Assembly (NCBI RefSeq): GCF_047219225.1
Contig: NZ_CP178208.1
Location: 2,232,001 to 2,296,000 of the forward strand
Reading direction: 5' to 3'
Length of the DNA: 64,000 nt
Source of the DNA: IMCC45349 sp047219225
Lineage (GTDB): Bacteria > Bacteroidota > Bacteroidia > Flavobacteriales > Flavobacteriaceae
Shown here piece after piece: positions 17,188-25,850 of this stretch. The notes below the pieces were generated by a model. That model was not told the origin of the DNA. It ran no database searches and saw nothing but the letters and a program-made list of their open reading frames with translations. The translations under genes and the position numbers were made by a program. How positions within the stretch are numbered: the stretch's first letter is position 1; every line of letters begins with the position of its first letter.

Positions 17188-17595
17188 TTAATAAAAACTA
17201 TTCTCATCAACCATAATGGTAGTTAGCTCAACCTTATGGTTGTCGGGATCTCTTACATAGATAGAATGGAAGTAATGATGGTCTTGAAACTCAAAGGGAA
17301 TGTTTAAGCTTTTAAAATGATTTTGAGCTTTTATAAAATCGTCATTTGTAACGTTAAATGCAAAGTGCTCAATCCTTACATTTCTCGACTCAGGATTTAT
17401 TTTATCGTGATTTAAATTAGCAGGAAAAATAGCAACTCCAGTTTTATTTGTCATCATAAAAACAGGAAATGCTCCCCACTTTTCGAGTTGGTATTTTTTT
17501 AATCCTAAAACTTTTGCATACCAATTAATAGAAACTTCCATGTCTTTAACGTAAATGGCTACATGGTCTAAAAAATTAATATTAAAAGGTTTCAT
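17188..17595 (-). CDS. VOC superfamily (glyoxalase/dioxygenase-like) protein
   Basis: The 135-residue protein has two beta-alpha-beta-beta-beta modules of the vicinal oxygen chelate fold. The metal-site histidine/glutamate pattern is visible in FLDHVAIYVKD (H11), IEHFAFNV and the final HKVELTT. The substrate is unknown. It is the last gene of a minus-strand operon with coaD and ddl, six bases after coaD. Confidence 0.85.
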   Translation of the reverse strand: MKPFNINFLDHVAIYVKDMEVSINWYAKVLGLKKYQLEKWGAFPVFMMTNKTGVAIFPANLNHDKINPESRNVRIEHFAFNVTNDDFIKAQNHFKSLNIPFEFQDHHYFHSIYVRDPDNHKVELTTIMVDENSFY

Positions 17596-17601
17596 GTGTT
17601 G

Positions 17602-18057
17602 TTATTTCATTCTTACACTTTTAGGAACAAGTTTAGTGTAATCTCCATTATTTCTAATTACTTCTCGAACTATTGAGGAAGATATATACGATGTTTGAGC
17701 AGATGTTAATAAAAATACAGTTTCAATAGGAGCTAAGTCACGATTGGTATGTGCAATAGCCTTTTCAAATTCAAAATCCGCAGGATTCCGTAAACCACGT
17801 AAAATGAAATCTACACCTATTTCTTTACAAAAATCAACGGTTAATCCTTCGTATGAAACAACTTTAATTTTTGGTTCATCGGCAAAAGCTTCTTCAATAA
17901 ATTTTTTACGTTCTTCTAGAGAGAACATGTATTTTTTTGCCGAATTAATACCAATAGCAACTATTACTTCGTCAAATAGTTTTACGCCACGTGTAATTAT
18001 ATCGTAGTGTCCAGAAGTTAAAGGATCAAAAGATCCTGGGAAAATGGCTTTTTTCAT
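17602..18057 (-). CDS. coaD: Phosphopantetheine adenylyltransferase
   Basis: The 151-residue enzyme makes dephospho-CoA from 4'-phosphopantetheine and ATP. The nucleotidyltransferase motif is present as FPGSFDPLTSGHYDII (TxGH-type, H17), the substrate loop LRNPADFEFE follows, and the C-terminal ISSSIVREV is the ATP-binding block. The length is typical. It lies 18 bases after ddl. Confidence 0.97.
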   Translation of the reverse strand: MKKAIFPGSFDPLTSGHYDIITRGVKLFDEVIVAIGINSAKKYMFSLEERKKFIEEAFADEPKIKVVSYEGLTVDFCKEIGVDFILRGLRNPADFEFEKAIAHTNRDLAPIETVFLLTSAQTSYISSSIVREVIRNNGDYTKLVPKSVRMK

Positions 18058-18075
18058 AATATAAAAATAGCGTTT

Positions 18076-19050
18076 TTATTTTAGAGCTTCTTCAATAGCG
18101 TTAGTAAACAATTCTTCTAAAGAAATACCAGCAGCAACTGCTTGTTGAGGCAAAATACTTTCTTTAGTTATTCCAGGAACTGTGTTCATTTCTAAAAGAT
18201 GAGGTTCACCATTTTTAAAAATATATTCACTTCTAGAGAAACCATCCATTTTTAAAATTTCATATACTTTTTTAGCGATGGTATTTACTTGGTGTTCTTG
18301 CTCAGGTGTTAAACGAGCTGGTGTAATTTCTTGCGATTGTCCAAGATACTTAGCTTCGTAGTCAAAAAAGTCGTTATCGCTTACAATTTCTGTAATTGGT
18401 AACACAATAACTTTGCCTTTAAATTTAATAACACCTACTGATACTTCAGTGCCATCCAAAAAAGCTTCAATAATAATTTCGTTATCTTCTTTAAAAGCAA
18501 CATCAATAGCTTTTAATAACTCTTCTTTTTTATGCACTTTAGACACTCCAAAACTACTTCCAGCTTTATTTGCTTTTACAAAACAAGGTAAGCCAACTTT
18601 GTCAATGATAGCATCTTGGTCTATATGGTCACCAAGGTTTAAGTAATAGCTTTCGGCAGTTTTAATACCATAAGGTTTTAATGTACTTAAACAGTCTCGC
18701 TTATTAAAAGTTAATGCTGCTTGATACATACCACAACTTGTATGAGGAATGTTTAATAACTCAAAATAGGCTTGCATATAACCATCTTCTCCAGGTGCAC
18801 CATGTATGGCATTAAAAACACAGTCAAACGTAATTTTTTCTGAATTTATAGTTACTGAAAAATCATGTTTGTTTATTGGATGCTCGTTATTATCTGTATC
18901 CACATAAACCCATTTATTTTTAAAAATATGAACACGATAAGGTGTGTAGTTAGAGTCGCATAAAACTTCGTAAACTACATTTCCACTTTTAAGAGAGATT
19001 TCATATTCGCTAGAAAATCCTCCCATTATTATGGCTACATTTTTTTTCAT
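18076..19050 (-). CDS. ddl: D-alanine-D-alanine ligase
   Basis: The 324-residue ATP-grasp enzyme joins two D-alanines for peptidoglycan synthesis. Family marks are MGGFSSEYEISLKSG at the N-terminus, HGAPGEDGYMQAYFELLNIPHTSCG, LPCFVKANKAGSSFGVSKV, and the C-terminal MDGFSRSEYIF...LLEMNTVPGIT metal-binding block. It begins the ddl-coaD-VOC unit and is divergent from the PASTA-rluD unit. Confidence 0.97.
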   Translation of the reverse strand: MKKNVAIIMGGFSSEYEISLKSGNVVYEVLCDSNYTPYRVHIFKNKWVYVDTDNNEHPINKHDFSVTINSEKITFDCVFNAIHGAPGEDGYMQAYFELLNIPHTSCGMYQAALTFNKRDCLSTLKPYGIKTAESYYLNLGDHIDQDAIIDKVGLPCFVKANKAGSSFGVSKVHKKEELLKAIDVAFKEDNEIIIEAFLDGTEVSVGVIKFKGKVIVLPITEIVSDNDFFDYEAKYLGQSQEITPARLTPEQEHQVNTIAKKVYEILKMDGFSRSEYIFKNGEPHLLEMNTVPGITKESILPQQAVAAGISLEELFTNAIEEALK

Positions 19051-19182
19051 ATTAAATAAATATCTTGATAATTCGTTTTGTAAAAGTATTATTTATAAAT
19101 GTAACGAAAAACCTTTTTAGTTTAATATAACGTATATAATAAATCTAAAGCAGCAGAGATTTCATACAAGAAATTATTTGTT

Positions 19183-19190
19183 TAGTTTTG
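19183..19190 (+). promoter_or_regulatory. -7 box for the PASTA-rluD operon
   Basis: TAGTTTTG fits TAnnTTTG and lies 18 bases before the ATG at 19209. It excludes the in-frame TTG at 19188 as the start. Confidence 0.5.
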
Positions 19191-19208
19191 CTAAATATAA
19201 GTCACACA

Positions 19209-19775
19209 ATGAGTCTAGTTAAATTTCTTACGAGTAAAGTATTTGTTAAACAATTGATTTTGGCTATTGTAGCCACAGTTGTACTAATTTTTTTAGTATT
19301 AAAATGGCTGAATTTTTCAACAAATCATGGTGAATTTGTTGAAGTACCTGAATTAAAAGGAAAAACTTTAGATGTAGTTGAAATTGAACTTACTGATAAC
19401 GACTTAAGGTTTGAAATCCAAGATTCTTCAAATTACAATCCAAAATATCCTCAAGGTGCAGTTATTGAACAAGATCCTTTAGCAGGAAGTCAAGTAAAAG
19501 AAGATCGTAAGATTTACTTAATATTAAACCCTTCTGGTTATAGAAAAGTTGGTGTGCCTAATATTATTCGTAGAACGTTTAGGCAAGCAAAACCTACCTT
19601 AGAAGCTCTTGGTTTTACAGTAGGGAATATTTCTTATGTAGATGATATAGGAAAAGATGAAGTGTTAGAAATGAAATATAAAGGAGAAAAAGTTACACCA
19701 GGAACGATGCTTCAAAAAACTACTAAGATAGATTTGGTATTAGGAAATGGTAACAAATCTTCCAAAAGAAATTAA
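19209..19775 (+). CDS. Membrane-anchored PASTA-domain protein
   Basis: The 188-residue protein has a short cytoplasmic N-terminus, one transmembrane helix (QLILAIVATVVLIFLVL) and two to three PASTA modules outside (FVEVPELKGKTLDVVEIEL, AVIEQDPLAGSQVKEDRKIYLILNPS, VGVPNIIRRTFRQAKPTLEALGF). PASTA modules recognise peptidoglycan or muropeptides in other proteins. There is no kinase or transpeptidase domain attached. Its stop lies one base before the rluD start, so the two are co-transcribed, and ddl is divergent. Confidence 0.88.
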   Translation: MSLVKFLTSKVFVKQLILAIVATVVLIFLVLKWLNFSTNHGEFVEVPELKGKTLDVVEIELTDNDLRFEIQDSSNYNPKYPQGAVIEQDPLAGSQVKEDRKIYLILNPSGYRKVGVPNIIRRTFRQAKPTLEALGFTVGNISYVDDIGKDEVLEMKYKGEKVTPGTMLQKTTKIDLVLGNGNKSSKRN

Positions 19776-19776
19776 C

Positions 19777-20808
19777 ATGGAAGAAACAGACTATAATTTA
19801 CCTGAAAAGAATGATTTGTACGAGCATCATTCGTTTGTAGTTGACAAAGGTCAACAACCATTACGTATTGATAAGTACCTAATGAATTTTATAGAAAACG
19901 CGACAAGAAGTAAAATTCAAGCTGCTGCAAAAGATGGTAATATTCGTGTTAATGGAACTGCTGTAAAATCAAATTATAAAGTAAGACCGTTAGACGATAT
20001 TAGAGTGCTGTTTGAACATCCTCCTTATGAAAACTTATTAGTTCCAGAGGACATACCAATTGATATTGTTTATGAAGATGATGAGGTGTTAGTTGTTAAT
20101 AAACCTGCAGGCATGGTGGTGCACCCTGGACATGGAAACTATTCAGGAACCTTAATAAATGCCCTTACCTTTCATTTTGATAATTTACCAAACAACTCTA
20201 GTGAGCGACCTGGTTTAGTACATCGTATAGACAAAGATACTAGTGGATTGCTGGTAGTTGCAAAAACTGAAAATGCGATGACGCATTTGTCCAATCAATT
20301 TGCCGAAAAAACTAGTGAGCGAGAATATATAGCTTTAGTTTGGGGGAATATTGAAGACGACGAAGGGACTATTGAAGGAAATATAGGTAGACATCCCAAA
20401 AACAGACTTCAAAACACTGTGTTTTTAGATGAGGAAGCATACAAAGGAAAACCTGCAGTAACTCATTTTAAGGTGTTAGAGCGTTTAGGTTATGTAACCT
20501 TACTATCTTGTAAATTAGAGACTGGACGTACGCATCAAATACGTGTGCATATGAAACACATAGGTCATACTTTATTTAATGACGAGCGTTATGGAGGCGA
20601 GAAGATTTTAAAAGGAACTACGTTTACTAAGTACAAACAGTTTGTTGAAAACTGTTTTAAAGTATTACCTAGGCAAGCACTACATGCAAAAACTTTAGGA
20701 TTTGAGCATCCAACTACTGGAGAATGGATGAGTTTTACTTCTGAAACTCCAGAAGATATAGTGCAGTGTATAGAGAAGTGGAGAAATTACTCAAAGCATG
20801 CTGAGTAA
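19777..20808 (+). CDS. rluD: RluA-family 23S rRNA pseudouridine synthase
   Basis: The 343-residue enzyme has an N-terminal S4 RNA-binding domain (about 27-85, RIDKYLMNFIENATRS) and the RluA catalytic domain with the signature GLVHRIDKDTSGLLV, where D154 is the catalytic aspartate. KPAGMVVHPGHG and TGRTHQIRVHMKHIGH are further family blocks. It modifies U residues in 23S rRNA; the exact subfamily assignment to RluD rests on domain layout. The ATG at 19777, right after the preceding stop, is chosen over an earlier in-frame ATG at 19747 inside the PASTA gene. Confidence 0.93.
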   Translation: MEETDYNLPEKNDLYEHHSFVVDKGQQPLRIDKYLMNFIENATRSKIQAAAKDGNIRVNGTAVKSNYKVRPLDDIRVLFEHPPYENLLVPEDIPIDIVYEDDEVLVVNKPAGMVVHPGHGNYSGTLINALTFHFDNLPNNSSERPGLVHRIDKDTSGLLVVAKTENAMTHLSNQFAEKTSEREYIALVWGNIEDDEGTIEGNIGRHPKNRLQNTVFLDEEAYKGKPAVTHFKVLERLGYVTLLSCKLETGRTHQIRVHMKHIGHTLFNDERYGGEKILKGTTFTKYKQFVENCFKVLPRQALHAKTLGFEHPTTGEWMSFTSETPEDIVQCIEKWRNYSKHAE

Positions 20809-20831
20809 ATGTTTAATATAATTCATGAATT

Positions 20832-21341
20832 ATGAAAATTAAGTTCGCCTTATTAATCTTATTAGCTGTTATTATTACTTCTTGTGGAGATAGTAACGAT
20901 GATGGAGCAAGAGTTTTATCTGAAACTTGGGAGTTACAGTCTATAGAAGTAAACGATTTTTATGATTTTAATGGAGATAATGATTATACAGGAAACTTGA
21001 CAGCTGAATTAGGTTGTACAGGATTCGATAATTATTTTTTGTATTCAAACGGAACAGGTGAAGAGCACATCACAAAGAGCGTAGCTATATATTTTGATAG
21101 CCAAACAAGTAGTGTAGCTGGTGTTTGTAGTGATTTGAGTGCACCTCAGGTAATAGATATTAACTGGTCTCAAAATAACAACCAAAGAACCTTTACTTAT
21201 CAAAATTTCTCAGCAACAGGAACTGTAGTTGGAAATACACTAACCTTTGTAGATATTGACTTTCCTTTATATACAGATGCTAGTTTAACAGCTATAGAAA
21301 TATTAATCCCTGCTACTTTTACGTATCAACTAGTGGAATAA
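20832..21341 (+). CDS. Lipoprotein of unknown function
   Basis: The 169-residue protein has a lipoprotein signal (lipobox VIITSCGD), an acidic stretch after the cysteine (DSNDDGAR) and a lipocalin-like opening (SETWELQSIEVNDFYDFNGD) as in many small Bacteroidota lipoproteins with a beta-barrel. Two further cysteines (LGCTGFD, GVCSDL) could form a disulfide. No specific family was recognised. It follows rluD by 23 bases and may be on the same transcript. Confidence 0.75.
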   Translation: MKIKFALLILLAVIITSCGDSNDDGARVLSETWELQSIEVNDFYDFNGDNDYTGNLTAELGCTGFDNYFLYSNGTGEEHITKSVAIYFDSQTSSVAGVCSDLSAPQVIDINWSQNNNQRTFTYQNFSATGTVVGNTLTFVDIDFPLYTDASLTAIEILIPATFTYQLVE

Positions 21342-21439
21342 TCTATTAGTTAATTTAGAATTACTATTTAAAACGCTTTTATTTCAAAAGACTTAGGGTT
21401 AAATTTGAATAGAAATAAATAATAGATTAGTAATTGCTT

Positions 21440-22198
21440 ATGAAACTAGTATTATCACCTGCAAAGTCGTTGAATTTTGAAAGTCCTTTACCAACAAAAT
21501 CTACAACAGAAAGTTGTTTTTTAAAGGAGTCAGAACGCTTAAATAAGTTGCTTAAAAAGAAATCGGCTAAGAGTTTATCTAAACTCATGAAGATTTCTGA
21601 TGCTTTAGGGCAGCTTAATTATGAACGTAACCAAGAATGGCAATTACCTTTTACCTTAGATAATTCTAGACAAGCAATTTATGCTTTTAGTGGCGATGTA
21701 TATAGAGGTTTAGATGCTTATAATATTCCTGTAGAAAAGTTAGAGGAAGTACAAGATACAGTGCGCATTATTTCGGGATTGTATGGGGTTTTAAAACCAT
21801 TAGATTTAGTACAACCTTATAGATTAGAAATGGGAACAAAATTTCCAGTTGGTAAAAACAAAAATCTATATGAGTTTTGGAAGAAGAAAATTACCTCTGC
21901 TTTAAATGATGAGTTGGAAGATGATGAGCTATTCTTAAACCTTGCTAGTAATGAATATTTTAAAGCAATAGACACCAAAGCATTAAAAGTACCTGTAATA
22001 AATATTACGTTTTTAGAGTTTAAAAACGATGCTTATAAAAACATAGCTATATTTTCTAAGTTAGCTAGAGGGTTAATGGCACGTTATATTATTGATACCA
22101 ATGCAAAAACGCTTGATGATGTAAAAGGGTTTAATTATGAGCGTTATGGATTTGATGCCAATTTATCATCTGAGAATGAGTTAGTATTTACTAGATAA
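21440..22198 (+). CDS. yaaA: YaaA family peroxide-stress protein
   Basis: The 252-residue protein starts with the family hallmark MKLVLSPAKSLNFESP and has the conserved FSGDVYRGLDA, YGVLKPLDLVQPYRLEMGTK and LASNEYFKAI blocks. YaaA (DUF328) lowers free iron and limits DNA damage during peroxide stress in E. coli and binds DNA. The start is the ATG at 21440, two codons after an in-frame TTG. It leads a probable unit with the next two genes (gaps of 7 and 2 bases). Confidence 0.95.
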   Translation: MKLVLSPAKSLNFESPLPTKSTTESCFLKESERLNKLLKKKSAKSLSKLMKISDALGQLNYERNQEWQLPFTLDNSRQAIYAFSGDVYRGLDAYNIPVEKLEEVQDTVRIISGLYGVLKPLDLVQPYRLEMGTKFPVGKNKNLYEFWKKKITSALNDELEDDELFLNLASNEYFKAIDTKALKVPVINITFLEFKNDAYKNIAIFSKLARGLMARYIIDTNAKTLDDVKGFNYERYGFDANLSSENELVFTR

Positions 22199-22205
22199 CA
22201 CTTAA

Positions 22206-22538
22206 ATGGAAGACAAAAAAACAGTTTGGTCTTTACAAAAGAATAAACGTACTCAAGAAGAACGTGATGTTTTTAAGCCAACAGGAAAAGCACCAAAAAA
22301 CAAAACATTATCCTATGTTATTTGGGCAATTGTAATGTTGTTTGCAGCAAGTTTTAGTCTGACCTTTTTGCAAGAAGATGCAATTGATGTTTGTATAACT
22401 TCAACCTTTTGTTTTAACTCAAAAGATAGTATTGGGTTATTCGCTTTATACATATTTATAAATATAGTTGTTATAGTATTTGCGATTCTTGGAGCATATA
22501 TAATTGGAAAAAAAATAGGAGATAAGTTTAAGTTGTAA
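22206..22538 (+). CDS. Small membrane protein, unknown function
   Basis: The 110-residue protein has a hydrophilic, lysine-rich N-terminus (about 35 residues) followed by two transmembrane helices (LSYVIWAIVMLFAASFSLTF and GLFALYIFINIVVIVFAILGAYI) with a short loop carrying two cysteines (DVCITSTFCFNSKD). No family was recognised. The loop cysteines would lie in the periplasm if the N-terminus is cytoplasmic. Confidence 0.7.
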   Translation: MEDKKTVWSLQKNKRTQEERDVFKPTGKAPKNKTLSYVIWAIVMLFAASFSLTFLQEDAIDVCITSTFCFNSKDSIGLFALYIFINIVVIVFAILGAYIIGKKIGDKFKL

Positions 22539-22540
22539 CT

Positions 22541-23194
22541 ATGTTTTTTCATCAGCATCCTTACAAGCCTTTTATACAAAAAGATACTACAAAACTTATA
22601 GTTGGTACTTTACCACCACCTCGTTTTTCAACTGGTGAACTACTTGAAAAGGATGTTGATTTTTGTTATGGTAGTTACTATAATAGTCTGTGGTTATTTA
22701 TAGATGAAATTCATAATCTAGGATTGCGTTATAACAATTCGCAAGAAGCTATAGATGAGCGTAAAGCATTTTTAATTAAACATAAAATTGGTGTCTGCGA
22801 TATTGTTGAAAGTGCCGAACGCGAAAAAATTGACGCTTCCGATTTAGGTATGCAAAACATTAAGCTGCGTAATGTAATTGGATATTTAAAAAAGTATCCA
22901 AACATTGAAACTCTCTTGTTTACAGGTGGTAATAGCAAAAATGGACCAGAGTATTTTTTTAGAAGACACTTAAAAGAGTATCAGTTAAAATTAAGTCTTG
23001 TTGATAATGAAGTGCCTAGAGTTCACCAATTTCTGTTGGGAGATAGACTTATAAAAACGGTGTCGTTAACTTCAGGCTCTGGAGCAGCAAATATTTCAAT
23101 TAGTAGGTTGCCATTATATAAGCAACTTAAAGCCTCTAATCCTAGTTTTAATACGTTTGATTTTAGGATAATGCAGTACAGAGAGTATTTATAG
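22541..23194 (+). CDS. Uracil-DNA glycosylase-superfamily protein
   Basis: The 217-residue protein resembles the flavobacterial branch of the UDG superfamily: KLIVGTLPPPRFS near residues 19-30 corresponds to the catalytic-water motif region, DFCYGSYYNSLW follows, and LLFTGGNSKNGPEYFF and KTVSLTSGSGAANIS match the later conserved blocks. A base-excision role is plausible but the active-site chemistry is not standard. It ends the yaaA unit, which would fit an oxidative-damage theme. Confidence 0.78.
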   Translation: MFFHQHPYKPFIQKDTTKLIVGTLPPPRFSTGELLEKDVDFCYGSYYNSLWLFIDEIHNLGLRYNNSQEAIDERKAFLIKHKIGVCDIVESAEREKIDASDLGMQNIKLRNVIGYLKKYPNIETLLFTGGNSKNGPEYFFRRHLKEYQLKLSLVDNEVPRVHQFLLGDRLIKTVSLTSGSGAANISISRLPLYKQLKASNPSFNTFDFRIMQYREYL

Positions 23195-23206
23195 CAAGCA
23201 TTTTTA

Positions 23207-23815
23207 TTACAAATCAAATTCAAAATAATATGCTTTCTTAAGTTTTTGGTCGTACCAAAAGCGTTTGTGGATATTTTTACCTTCATTATTTGAGTCCCAA
23301 GAAAAACATTCTAACTCACGTATTTTCTTTTTGTCCCACCAAAAGAAGTCGTGTTGTAAACTTTCAGAGTCGTTTCCAGCTAAGCTATCTTTTTTTAATA
23401 AGTGATGTTCAATAATTTTTATAGTGGTTAAAGAGTCGCAATTAAAAGCAAACATGAAATCTGCATCTTGACCAAAGGTGTCATCAAAACAATAAATGTT
23501 CTTTACATCTGGAGTTATGTTAACTTTTAAAAAATCGCTAAAATGTTTTTTGTTTGATTCTGTATCTGGTGTTTCGCTGTCAAATTTTGGAAACGCCTTT
23601 TCAAAAGCATTCTTTGTTATGGATAGTGTTTTTTCTTTCCCTTTTTTTAAACCATAATACAAGGTGTAAGTTCCAGTACAAAAAAGTAAAGCGAGTGATA
23701 AAGCCGAAAGCCATAATAACCGTTTACTCTTTTTAATAATTGCATAAATTAAAATTATAATAAATACAAAGAGTAGGATAATTGCTATTGTTATTAAGAC
23801 GATAAGTTTTGTCAT
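23207..23815 (-). CDS. Membrane-anchored protein, unknown function
   Basis: The 202-residue protein has two transmembrane helices near the N-terminus (LIVLITIAIILLFVFIIILI and LLWLSALSLALLFCTGTYTL) separated by a KKSKR loop, then a soluble domain of about 140 residues rich in aromatic and acidic residues (FWWDKKKIRELECFSWDSN). No domain was recognised. It is convergent with the UDG-like gene and independent of neighbours. Confidence 0.65.
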   Translation of the reverse strand: MTKLIVLITIAIILLFVFIIILIYAIIKKSKRLLWLSALSLALLFCTGTYTLYYGLKKGKEKTLSITKNAFEKAFPKFDSETPDTESNKKHFSDFLKVNITPDVKNIYCFDDTFGQDADFMFAFNCDSLTTIKIIEHHLLKKDSLAGNDSESLQHDFFWWDKKKIRELECFSWDSNNEGKNIHKRFWYDQKLKKAYYFEFDL

Positions 23816-23860
23816 GTAGCTCTTTTAGAGATTTTTTTTACGCATTGTTTGATGGAGATT

Positions 23861-24325
23861 TTATAACCCATCAAACACTTTGTCAACAGCATTACTTATT
23901 ATTTTTTTTTGACTAATCATATTGATAGAAGTTTTATCCGACTTTAATTTTAATATTTTTTTTCTGTTAGAAAAGGTTAAGTCATAAGTTCCACTAAATA
24001 TTTTATTAGCCAATTTAGATTTAGTATTGGAGTCAGCAGATTTAACTTTAAGCTTCCCTTTATCAAAAGTAAATTCTGTTTTTAATTGTACTGATTCGAA
24101 TCCAGGAAGAGTTATAGTTGAGTCAGATACTTTAAAAATGATGTTTTCAGAATTTTCATATCCAGCATATGTTATCCGAATTCTTTGATTTAGAGTTTTT
24201 GGGTATACACTTTCCCCATCATAGGTCATTTCCGTTATTATCCAATTTCCATCAAGTTCAATTTGATTATTTAATTCACAAGATGAAAAGGTCAGAACCA
24301 TTAATAAAAAAAGGAAGTTTCTCAT
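23861..24325 (-). CDS. Small lipoprotein, unknown function
   Basis: The 154-residue protein has a lipoprotein signal (lipobox LTFSSCEL, C16) followed by a lipocalin-like start (ELDGNWIITEMTYDGE) and alternating beta-strands. It is probably a small periplasmic beta-barrel. No family beyond that is recognisable. It stands alone between the membrane protein and the YceI gene. Confidence 0.65.
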   Translation of the reverse strand: MRNFLFLLMVLTFSSCELNNQIELDGNWIITEMTYDGESVYPKTLNQRIRITYAGYENSENIIFKVSDSTITLPGFESVQLKTEFTFDKGKLKVKSADSNTKSKLANKIFSGTYDLTFSNRKKILKLKSDKTSINMISQKKIISNAVDKVFDGL

Positions 24326-24421
24326 TCAGATTATATTATGTACAACAACAGAATAAAAACAATTGTTTTTAACTCTATATGTGTTTATATCTGTAAATTT
24401 AAAGAAATTTCTTTCAAAAGA

Positions 24422-24447
24422 AAAGCCTTACTGTTTAGTAAGGCTTT
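24422..24447 (-). terminator. Terminator of the yceI-family gene
   Basis: AAAGCCTTACT (24422-24432), loop GTTT, AGTAAGGCTTT (24437-24447), an 11-base perfect stem. On the minus strand it is followed by TTCTTTT. Confidence 0.9.
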
Positions 24448-24470
24448 CAAATATTTTAAAAATAAACTAG

Positions 24471-25127
24471 TTAAGACTTTTTAGCTTTAACAGTTACTTT
24501 TAATTCAATATCGTCATTAATAAACTTGTCTCCTAAATCTCCAAAAACCGATTTTGACTTGTATTTAATGTCCCATTTTGTACGATCAATAGTAAATGCT
24601 TCACTGTTTATAGTTAGCACATCACCTTCAGTTGTTACGTTTACAGGAAAAGTTACATTGTGCTTAATACCTTTCATAGTTAAGTTTCCAGATAATAAAT
24701 TTTTACCATCTTTAGTTTCAAAACCAGTAACATCAAAAGCAGCATTAGCATGATTTTCTACATCAAAAAAGTCAGCATTTTTTAAGTGTCCAACTAAGTC
24801 GGCATTGCTATCTTCTTCAGCAGGAATATCTAATACAACAATCGAGTTCATATCTAATAAAAACGAACCGCTCTCTAAAGCATTGTTGTTTACTGTAAAT
24901 ACACCACTTTCTAAATTTAAAGTTCCGTTGTGTTTTCCTGTAGGTTTAAAACCAGTCCATTCAATAGTAGAGCTAGAAGCATCTACCATATATTTTACCG
25001 AAGTAGCTTTAGCTTCAGTTGCGTTTTCAGCAGCTGTAGTTTCTGCTTCGTTAGCTTTGTCTTTACATCCAACCATAACCATGACTAAAGCAAGCATAGT
25101 TATAGATTTTAATAGGTTTAATTTCAT
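24471..25127 (-). CDS. YceI-family lipoprotein
   Basis: The 218-residue protein has a lipoprotein signal (VMVMVGCKD, C21), an Ala/Glu-rich linker, and then a YceI beta-barrel from about residue 43 (YMVDASSSTIEWTGFKPTGKHNGTLNLESG, KNADFFDVENHANAAFDV, LTMKGIKHNVTFPV). YceI barrels bind polyisoprenoid-type lipids. It has its own promoter and terminator and is divergent from grpE-dnaJ. Confidence 0.93.
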   Translation of the reverse strand: MKLNLLKSITMLALVMVMVGCKDKANEAETTAAENATEAKATSVKYMVDASSSTIEWTGFKPTGKHNGTLNLESGVFTVNNNALESGSFLLDMNSIVVLDIPAEEDSNADLVGHLKNADFFDVENHANAAFDVTGFETKDGKNLLSGNLTMKGIKHNVTFPVNVTTEGDVLTINSEAFTIDRTKWDIKYKSKSVFGDLGDKFINDDIELKVTVKAKKS

Positions 25128-25157
25128 TTGTGTTAATGTTTATTTATGTGTTTCAAA

Positions 25158-25185
25158 CAAAAATACATATAGTTGCTAAAATCAA
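25158..25185 (-). promoter_or_regulatory. Promoter of the YceI-family gene
   Basis: On the minus strand TTG (25185-25183), a 17-base spacer and TATTTTTG (25165-25158) fit the -33/-7 pattern, about 30 bases before the ATG. Confidence 0.6.
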
Positions 25186-25218
25186 TCAAAAAAATATCTA
25201 AAAATATTTTGTGACATT

Positions 25219-25250
25219 TTGACATTTTAATAATAATGGCAGTACTTTTG
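25219..25250 (+). promoter_or_regulatory. Promoter of grpE-dnaJ
   Basis: TTG (25219-25221, in a TTGACA context), a 21-base spacer and TACTTTTG (25243-25250) fit the Bacteroidota pattern. No CIRCE element (TTAGCACTC inverted repeat) is seen ahead of grpE. Confidence 0.65.
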
Positions 25251-25298
25251 CCAACTATTATAAAGAAGAAAATTTTAAAACCTAGAGTTTATTAAAAT

Positions 25299-25841
25299 AT
25301 GAGCAAGAAAAGTAAATCTGAGGAAGTTTTAGACGAACAAGTAGAGATGCAACAAGAAGAAACTACTCAAGAGGAAACCGTAGAGCTTTCTGTTGAAGAA
25401 CAATTACAAGGCGAATTACAAAGTGAAAAAGATAAGTTTTTACGTTTATTTGCTGAGTTCGAAAACTATAAAAGACGTACGTCTAAAGAGCGTGTAGAAT
25501 TATTTAAAACTGCTAGTGAAGAGGTTATGCTGTCATTATTACCAGTTTTAGACGATTTTGAACGTGCATTAAGTCATATTGACGAAGATAAAGAAGCAGA
25601 AGAATTACGTAAAGGCGTAATGCTTATTTATCAAAAGCTTTTAAATACATTAGAGCAAAAAGGATTAGCGCAAATAGAGGTGGCTCAAGGCGACCAGTTT
25701 AATGCAGATAATCATGAAGCAGTAACGCAAATTCCTGCACCTTCTGATGATTTAAAAGGAAAGATTATTGATGTAATTGAAAAAGGTTATAAACTAGGAG
25801 AAAAAGTAATTCGTTTCCCTAAAGTTGTAATTGGCCAATAA
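25299..25841 (+). CDS. grpE: Nucleotide exchange factor GrpE
   Basis: The 180-residue protein has an acidic glutamate/glutamine-rich N-terminus, a long coiled coil (LQGELQSEKDKFLRLFAEFENYKRRT, the family signature), and a C-terminal beta-domain with NADNHEAVTQIPAP and GYKLGEKVIRFPKVVIGQ. It releases ADP from DnaK. dnaK itself is not in the window. dnaJ follows after nine bases. Confidence 0.97.
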   Translation: MSKKSKSEEVLDEQVEMQQEETTQEETVELSVEEQLQGELQSEKDKFLRLFAEFENYKRRTSKERVELFKTASEEVMLSLLPVLDDFERALSHIDEDKEAEELRKGVMLIYQKLLNTLEQKGLAQIEVAQGDQFNADNHEAVTQIPAPSDDLKGKIIDVIEKGYKLGEKVIRFPKVVIGQ

Positions 25842-25850
25842 TAATATAGC

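Noticed and set aside
24526..25179. Plus-strand open frames opposite the YceI-family gene
   Set aside because: The minus-strand product has a signal, lipobox and complete YceI barrel; the opposite frames have low-complexity Ser/Val/Leu composition.
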